This document shows, in pieces, positions 45,955 to 51,747 of a stretch of DNA of 51,747 bases. Numbering within the stretch: position 1 is the stretch's first letter; every line of letters begins with the position of its first letter. The stretch lies in assembly GCA_029934515.1 (NCBI GenBank), contig JAOZMB010000007.1, forward strand, positions 1 through 51,747, in the 5' to 3' direction. The notes beneath the pieces are model-generated. The model did not search any database. It worked only from the letters and a program-made list of their open reading frames with translations, and was not told the DNA's origin. The DNA is from Bacteroidales bacterium. GTDB taxonomy: Bacteria > Bacteroidota > Bacteroidia > Bacteroidales > JAADGE01. The position numbers and the translations under genes were made by a program.

Positions 45955-46029
45955 GAGCCTTTAGTTCAGTTGGTTTAGAACGCTTGCTTGACAGGCAAGA
46001 GGTCGGCGGTTCGAATCCGCCAAGGCTCA
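45955..46029 (+). tRNA. tRNA-Val (anticodon GAC)
   Basis: Cloverleaf: acceptor GAGCCTT/AAGGCTC, anticodon arm CTTGC-TTGACAG-GCAAG, T arm GGCGG-TTCGAAT-CCGCC, discriminator A; CCA not encoded. Confidence 0.95.
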
Positions 46030-46064
46030 CTTTTTATTCTTCTCATTTTTGTGTGAATTATATA

Positions 46065-48170
46065 TTAAATTTTTAACGATTTAACAATAATTTCAGCAAT
46101 ATCCATCACTTGAATATCATTTTCTTTATCTTTCATTTTTATTCCATCTGTTATCATTGTCATGCACATCGGACATGCTGTTGCAATAATATCTGGTTTT
46201 GTTTCTAATGCTTCTTCTGTTTTCATTTCATAAATTTCGGAATCACCTTTTTCAGATTCTTTAAACATTTGTGTCCCTCCTGCTCCACAACACAACGAAC
46301 TACTTTTGCAATGTTTCATATCCTTAAAATTATTGCTTAATCGTTTCAGTACAAAACGAGGAGCTTCGTATTCTCCGTTTCCTCTTCCAAGATAACAAGG
46401 GTCATGAAATGTTATATTCTTTTGAGCAAAAATATTAATATCAATTTCTAATTTTCCTTTCTTAATAAGTTCCGAAATTAATTGTGTGTGATGTATTACT
46501 TCATAATTTCCGTTGAGTTCGCAATATTCATTTTTTAATGTATTAAAATCATGTGGGTCGCATGTTACTATTTTTTTTACACCGTATTTGTTCATTATTT
46601 CAATATTCATCATCGCCTGCATCTGAAATAAGAACTCGTTTCCTGCACGTTTTGCATTATCTCCGGAATCACTTTCTTCTGTCCCAAGAACGGCATAATC
46701 AATTCCACAGTGTTCAAGAATTTTCACAAAATTTTGTGAAATTCTAATTCCTCCTTCATCATAACAACCAGTCGAACCAACCCAAAAAAGATATTCAGCA
46801 ACTCGTCCTTTCGCAAATTTATCTGCCGCAAGAGGTACGTTTATTTCAGTTTTTTTGTCATCGTTGAGATACAATTTATCTGCCCATTTTAATCTGTCTG
46901 CTGTTGAGTATTTCCATGGCGCTCCGTTATTTTCGATATTAGTTGACATTGCATTTATCAGCGAAGGTGCCGCCGATTCTTCCATGAAAATATATCTTCT
47001 CATTTCTAAAATCATCGAAGGCTGGTCGATATTTATAGGACATTCCTGTGCGCAAGCATTGCAAGTTGTACAAGCCCAAATTTCTTCATAAGTTGTATAA
47101 TCACTATATAATGATTTTCCGTCATCATAAGATTTTCCTTCCTTTATAATCATATCAGCTTTTTCTTCCATCCTTCTACGATAATCTAATACAATCTTGC
47201 GTGGCGACAATTTTTTCCCAGTTTTATTTGCTGGACAAACCGATGTACATCTTCCGCATTGTGTACATGCAAGCGCGTCTATATAATTTTTCCAAGTCCC
47301 GTCTTCTACGTCTTTCATTCCGAAACGTTCAATTTCTATGTCATCGTCCATCGGAGGTGGTTCGGCGTTTGGGTCGAGCATTAATTTTACTTCTGTTGTT
47401 ACACTTTCCAATTTGTTCATTTTTGTAAGAGGTTCAGTTCTCGAAAAATATACATTAGGAGCCGACATAAAAACATGAAAATGTTTCGAATAAGGTAGAT
47501 AATTTGCAAAAAAGAAAATAAAAATAATATGAAACCACCAATTTATTAGTTCAAAACTGTGTGCTGACTCTGCTGGAATAAATTTTGCCAAAAAAGAACT
47601 TATCGGAAAAATACCTTCGCTACCTGAGTTTGCAATATAACCAGCATTCATTCCAAGCAAAGTTATCATAAGTATCATAATGATTAACAAAGCTATCGAT
47701 GCGTCTTTATGGTCTTTGTGTCTTAATTCATTACCAGAGAATCTTTTTATTTTCATAAAATTTCGTCTTATAAAAAAGACAATAACAAAAATAAGAATCA
47801 TAAAACCAGCAATATCGCCAGCAGCCATAATAAAATCGTAAATATAACCAAGAAATCCAAATATACGGTCATTTGATGTGTCTGAATCGAAAGGCAAACC
47901 CAGAATTCCATCTACCAACATTTCGCCAGAACCAAAAAGAATAAATAAAAAACCCCAAAATAATAAAGCGTGCATTAAACCTATTATTGGAAATCTTAAA
48001 ATCTTATTCTGTCCAAAAACAACTTTCAAAGTCATCTTTATTCTCTCTGCTGTGTTTGAAATAGAATACGGTTTTTTCAAAATATTGATAATTTTGAAGA
48101 CTTTTGAAAAACTCCAAAACAGTATTCCAAAAGATAAAATTGTAACAGAAATAAAAATAATTTGTAACAT
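46065..48170 (-). CDS. Heterodisulfide reductase-related membrane Fe-S oxidoreductase (HdrD/CCG-domain type)
   Basis: TM N-terminus; CTQCGRCTSVCPANKTG and CTTCNACAQECPINIDQ; CCG-type motifs CDPHDFN and CCGAGG. Confidence 0.9.
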   Translation of the reverse strand: MLQIIFISVTILSFGILFWSFSKVFKIINILKKPYSISNTAERIKMTLKVVFGQNKILRFPIIGLMHALLFWGFLFILFGSGEMLVDGILGLPFDSDTSNDRIFGFLGYIYDFIMAAGDIAGFMILIFVIVFFIRRNFMKIKRFSGNELRHKDHKDASIALLIIMILMITLLGMNAGYIANSGSEGIFPISSFLAKFIPAESAHSFELINWWFHIIFIFFFANYLPYSKHFHVFMSAPNVYFSRTEPLTKMNKLESVTTEVKLMLDPNAEPPPMDDDIEIERFGMKDVEDGTWKNYIDALACTQCGRCTSVCPANKTGKKLSPRKIVLDYRRRMEEKADMIIKEGKSYDDGKSLYSDYTTYEEIWACTTCNACAQECPINIDQPSMILEMRRYIFMEESAAPSLINAMSTNIENNGAPWKYSTADRLKWADKLYLNDDKKTEINVPLAADKFAKGRVAEYLFWVGSTGCYDEGGIRISQNFVKILEHCGIDYAVLGTEESDSGDNAKRAGNEFLFQMQAMMNIEIMNKYGVKKIVTCDPHDFNTLKNEYCELNGNYEVIHHTQLISELIKKGKLEIDINIFAQKNITFHDPCYLGRGNGEYEAPRFVLKRLSNNFKDMKHCKSSSLCCGAGGTQMFKESEKGDSEIYEMKTEEALETKPDIIATACPMCMTMITDGIKMKDKENDIQVMDIAEIIVKSLKI

Positions 48171-48374
48171 ATAGATGAGTTTAATTTTATAATTAAAATA
48201 TAAATATCATTGTCATATTTTAAATGTCTATCAAAAAAAATTTTACAAAGATATTATTTTAAATATTGATAATAAAATAAATAAAAAAGAATATATCAAT
48301 ATATTTTTATATTTTTGGCAAATTTTTATATTTTTATATTTTTATTTTTATAAATAATCTAATATTGTACAAGT

Positions 48375-49610
48375 ATGTTTTCAGAAATAATTACAATCGG
48401 CGATGAATTATTGATAGGTCAAACTATTGATACTAACTCAGCTTGGATAGCAAAACAATTAAATAATATTGGCATCAGCGTAAGACAAATAACTTCGATT
48501 GCCGACAGTAAAGAACATATTTTTGAGACACTTGATAGTGCGATTAAATCTTCGGAACTTGTTCTAATTACTGGTGGACTTGGTCCAACAGATGATGATA
48601 TTACAAAAAAAACTCTCACTGAATATTTTGATACAGAGCTTATTACAAATTTAGATGTGTTAAAAGATGTGAAAAATTTTATTGAAAAACGAAGTCTTAA
48701 ATATAACAAACGTAACATAGAGCAAGCAAAAGTTCCAAAAAATTGTAATGTAATTCGTAACGAAAACGGAACTGCTGCTGGAATGTGGTTCTCAAAAAAT
48801 GATACTGTAATAATTTCAATGCCGGCTGTTCCTTTTGAAATGAAAGCAATGATGACCGAAAAAATAATACCATTGTTAGAGCAACATTTTAACACTTCGA
48901 ATGTGATTCACAAGACTATTCAAACATTTGGTATATCAGAGTCTTCGCTTGCCGAACAACTTTCGCAGTGGAAAGAACAATTGCCGAAGAGTTTAAAATT
49001 AGCATATTTGCCTTCACCAGAACGAATGCAACTGAGGTTAAGTTGTGTTTCGGAAAATAAAAATGATGGAAAAAAAAATATTGATAATGAAATTGAAAAA
49101 TTAAAAAAAATTATAGGTGAAGCAATTTTTGGATACGGCAATGTTTTTTTGCATGAAGCTATTGGTGATATTCTGATAGATAAACAAGAAACTCTTGCTG
49201 TAGCGGAAAGCTGTACGGGTGGTAATATATCTCGACTTATAACATCTGTTTCTGGAAGTTCAAAATACTTTATTGGTGGTGTTGTTGCTTATTCAAATGA
49301 TATTAAAGAACAAATTCTTGGTGTTAAAAAAGATACATTAATAAAACACGGAGCCGTTAGTAAACAGACAGTTATAGAAATGGCAAACGGAATAAGGAGA
49401 CTTTACGGCAGTGATTATGCAATATCTGTTTCGGGGATTGCTGGACCAGGAGGTAGCAGGGACGGTAAACCAGTAGGCACGACTTGGATAGCGGTTGCGT
49501 ATGCGGAAAAAACAGTTGCAAAAAAATATATATTCGGAAAACAGAGGGATATAAATATTCGTATAGCGAGTTCGAAAGCACTTGATATGTTGAGAAGATT
49601 GATGATTTAA
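48375..49610 (+). CDS. cinA: CinA family protein (competence/damage-inducible; NMN deamidase C-terminal domain)
   Basis: EIITIGDELLIGQTIDTNSAWIAKQLN, LITGGLGPTDDDITKK, AVAESCTGGNISRLIT, SGIAGPGGSRDGKPVGTTWIA. Confidence 0.96.
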   Translation: MFSEIITIGDELLIGQTIDTNSAWIAKQLNNIGISVRQITSIADSKEHIFETLDSAIKSSELVLITGGLGPTDDDITKKTLTEYFDTELITNLDVLKDVKNFIEKRSLKYNKRNIEQAKVPKNCNVIRNENGTAAGMWFSKNDTVIISMPAVPFEMKAMMTEKIIPLLEQHFNTSNVIHKTIQTFGISESSLAEQLSQWKEQLPKSLKLAYLPSPERMQLRLSCVSENKNDGKKNIDNEIEKLKKIIGEAIFGYGNVFLHEAIGDILIDKQETLAVAESCTGGNISRLITSVSGSSKYFIGGVVAYSNDIKEQILGVKKDTLIKHGAVSKQTVIEMANGIRRLYGSDYAISVSGIAGPGGSRDGKPVGTTWIAVAYAEKTVAKKYIFGKQRDINIRIASSKALDMLRRLMI

Positions 49611-49631
49611 TTTTCTCAACATTAAATATTA

Positions 49632-50207
49632 TTACAAATTCTCAACATTCAAACCAGCCTCGTTCATGTTATCAGCTATCGAAATAAAACCGTGATTTTT
49701 CATTATTATAAATTTTTCGTTTTCAATGATTTCCATTACAGCATCAATTAATGTAGTTGTTCCGTATGGTAATTCTTTTGATGTTGTTGGAATATTTTTT
49801 TCTTTTCCGATTGATAATATTTTAGAAGAATGTCCGTGAAAAACGGCATTTATTTTATGGAATTTTTTGTAAATTGCATAATGCAAAAGAGTTTCAGATG
49901 ATGGTTTTTTCGTTCCACGTGCTACTACTTTGTTGTTTTTTATGTTGCATTTTTTTACCAAAACAAAATCTTTATCTGTCATTCTATTGTTCAATTCCGT
50001 ACCGCTTGCTGTTATAATAAATTCATCAGAGCCTTTTGTTGTTCTGAAACTTAAATTTCCTGCAAATCCACCTGAACTTTGCGGAGCTAAATTATTTTTG
50101 TAAAAATTATCACACCAAGATTTCAATAATTGCAAATCCTTATGATAAGGAATTTTATTAATATCTTGTTCGAGTTCAAATTTTACTCCTTTATAAATTT
50201 CAGCCAT
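49632..50207 (-). CDS. Class II aldolase/adducin family protein
   Basis: GGFAGNLSFRTTKGSDEFIITASGTEL, NAVFHGHSSKIL, FIIMKNHGFISIADNMNEAGLNVE. Confidence 0.85.
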   Translation of the reverse strand: MAEIYKGVKFELEQDINKIPYHKDLQLLKSWCDNFYKNNLAPQSSGGFAGNLSFRTTKGSDEFIITASGTELNNRMTDKDFVLVKKCNIKNNKVVARGTKKPSSETLLHYAIYKKFHKINAVFHGHSSKILSIGKEKNIPTTSKELPYGTTTLIDAVMEIIENEKFIIMKNHGFISIADNMNEAGLNVENL

Positions 50208-50234
50208 TATTATAATATTAAAATTTCTAATAAT

Positions 50235-51530
50235 TTATCTACCACTTCTCCGCATATATTCTTCTGGATTGCTTCTATAATTTGAAGGGTCAACAAGGTA
50301 TTTACTCATTTCAAGAGTTTTTTTATAGTTATCAGATTGTTTTTTTTCTATTTCGTCATAGTTCTCTGGTAGTCCGTTTTTATACTTAATAATTTGTTTT
50401 TTTCCTTTTGTCGAAAAATATTTCCATTCTTTCTCTGGTTTGTCATCTTTGTAAAAACCGATAACTTCCACACCACCGTTAGAATAATATCTTATCATTG
50501 TTCCGTTCAGTTTACCGTTTACAATTTTTGCTTTTAGTCTGAGATTTCCATTTTTATAATATTTTTTCCATTCTCCATGTTCTACACCGTTCACCCAATA
50601 TTTTTCATCATAAATTTTGCCGTCTTTGTAATAAATTTGTTGCTTTCCGTGTAACAGATTTTTTTTGTAATGTTCTTTTCTTATAATTGTTTTATTTTCA
50701 AGTTGATTTCCGTGTAATAGGTCTTTTTTGTGATGTTTTTTACTTATATTTTTATTATCTTCAAAATATATCCAAACACTGTCTTTTTCTTTTCCTTTAT
50801 AGAAACCTTTTGCAATTTCTTTACCAGCATTATCATACAGACTTGCTCGCGCATAACCAGTTTCATCATAGTTAAGCAAAACACTAATTCTTCCGCTTTC
50901 ATTATAACGTATGTATTCTCCGATAGGTTTATTGTCCTTAAAAAAAACCTCGTATGCAACTTTTCCGTTTTTATATATTTTAGTCCATTTTCCTTGTTTA
51001 AGTCCATTTTCATCTGTTACGTTTATTTTTCCGCTTTTAATATCTGCTACAATTTTTGAACTAATACTTGGTTTTTTCATACATAATTCGCGATATTGCT
51101 GTGTTGTATCTTTATATATTCTCACAAGATATTGATAATAAGTTTTAGAATTTTTGCCTTTATCGTATAAAGAATCTGCAACTATTTTTAATGTATTTTG
51201 CATTTTATTACTTATCTCTTCAAATTTTTTATGAATATCTCCAGACTTGTCATATTTTACACCTTTTTGTATAGCTTTGGCTGCCGATTTTAATAAACTG
51301 TTCTTTTTCTTATCACTTGAATTTAGATAAATATTAAAATAAGAAAAACCAGAATAAAAATACAGCACTGGATTTTTTTTATTCTTTTCTAAATATTTTT
51401 CAGCTTTGTTTTTACAATTTTGCCAGTCTTCTTCCATGTATAAACTTTCAATCTTTTTTATCTTTCTGTCCTGCGAATATACGTTGTAAGATATTACAAA
51501 AATTAAGATTATTGGAACTAAATTTTTCAT
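50235..51530 (-). CDS. MORN-variant repeat protein (YwqK-like) with TPR-like N-terminus
   Basis: Signal peptide; repeats such as VNGVEHGEWKKYYKNGNLRLKAKIVNGKLNGTMIRYYSNGGVEVIGFYKDDKPEKEWKYF. Confidence 0.85.
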   Translation of the reverse strand: MKNLVPIILIFVISYNVYSQDRKIKKIESLYMEEDWQNCKNKAEKYLEKNKKNPVLYFYSGFSYFNIYLNSSDKKKNSLLKSAAKAIQKGVKYDKSGDIHKKFEEISNKMQNTLKIVADSLYDKGKNSKTYYQYLVRIYKDTTQQYRELCMKKPSISSKIVADIKSGKINVTDENGLKQGKWTKIYKNGKVAYEVFFKDNKPIGEYIRYNESGRISVLLNYDETGYARASLYDNAGKEIAKGFYKGKEKDSVWIYFEDNKNISKKHHKKDLLHGNQLENKTIIRKEHYKKNLLHGKQQIYYKDGKIYDEKYWVNGVEHGEWKKYYKNGNLRLKAKIVNGKLNGTMIRYYSNGGVEVIGFYKDDKPEKEWKYFSTKGKKQIIKYKNGLPENYDEIEKKQSDNYKKTLEMSKYLVDPSNYRSNPEEYMRRSGR

Positions 51531-51747
51531 TGGATATTAATTATAGTTAAAAAATTCTGATTATAAAGTTTTTGGTAAATAGACAGTGTTTATAAAACCT
51601 TTAAGAAAATAATAGATTTAATATACCATTTTGTAGTTACTGTTTTTTGAATTTTATCAAAGTTGAACAACTATAAACCGAGTATGTTTTTTATGTAATC
51701 TTTGGTCTTACTGGTGATATTAGTAATCTCATCAATTTTCTTTTTAT

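Noticed and set aside
45812-46030. 72-aa minus-strand ORF MSLGGFEPPTSCLSSKRSKPTELKA...
   Set aside because: Antisense read-through of the tRNA-Val gene; a classic spurious tRNA-shadow ORF.
48419-48895. 158-aa minus-strand ORF
   Set aside because: Antisense to cinA.

Overview
AT-rich chromosomal window, Bacteroidota-like (T9SS C-terminal sorting domain, Omp28 and DUF6029 outer-membrane proteins, TAnnTTTG -7 promoter elements). About 30 well-supported genes and one tRNA-Val(GAC). Much of it is housekeeping or metabolic: aminotransferase, pbpC, murQ plus a BadF-type amino-sugar kinase, a giant CoA-dehydratase activase, smpB, fumC, a DUF59 protein, a CcoN-like plus DUF2249 pair, a heterodisulfide-reductase-like Fe-S protein and cinA. 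The most notable content: (i) a SiaA/SiaB/SiaC-type SpoIIE-phosphatase/kinase/anti-anti-sigma-like switch without a diguanylate cyclase, next to a GAF/PAS/HAMP paralogue with no output domain and a large protein with a degenerate M48-like metallopeptidase site; (ii) an orphan C5-cytosine methyltransferase overlapping smpB by one nucleotide and followed by a 51-codon remnant of an HpaII-family restriction enzyme, absent from the ORF track; (iii) an OLD-like AAA ATPase plus TerF-like vWA gene pair bracketed by mobile-element debris, including a truncated IS66-type transposase; (iv) interspersed intergenic repeats: IS66-derived ends carrying an intact Bacteroidota promoter, a ~79-bp repeat, a ~90-bp repeat, and TTAGTT(G/T) heptamer arrays that abut the start codons of three unrelated genes in the same mRNA sense. 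No CRISPR array or rRNA was seen. All family assignments were made by reading the translations; no database search was run.
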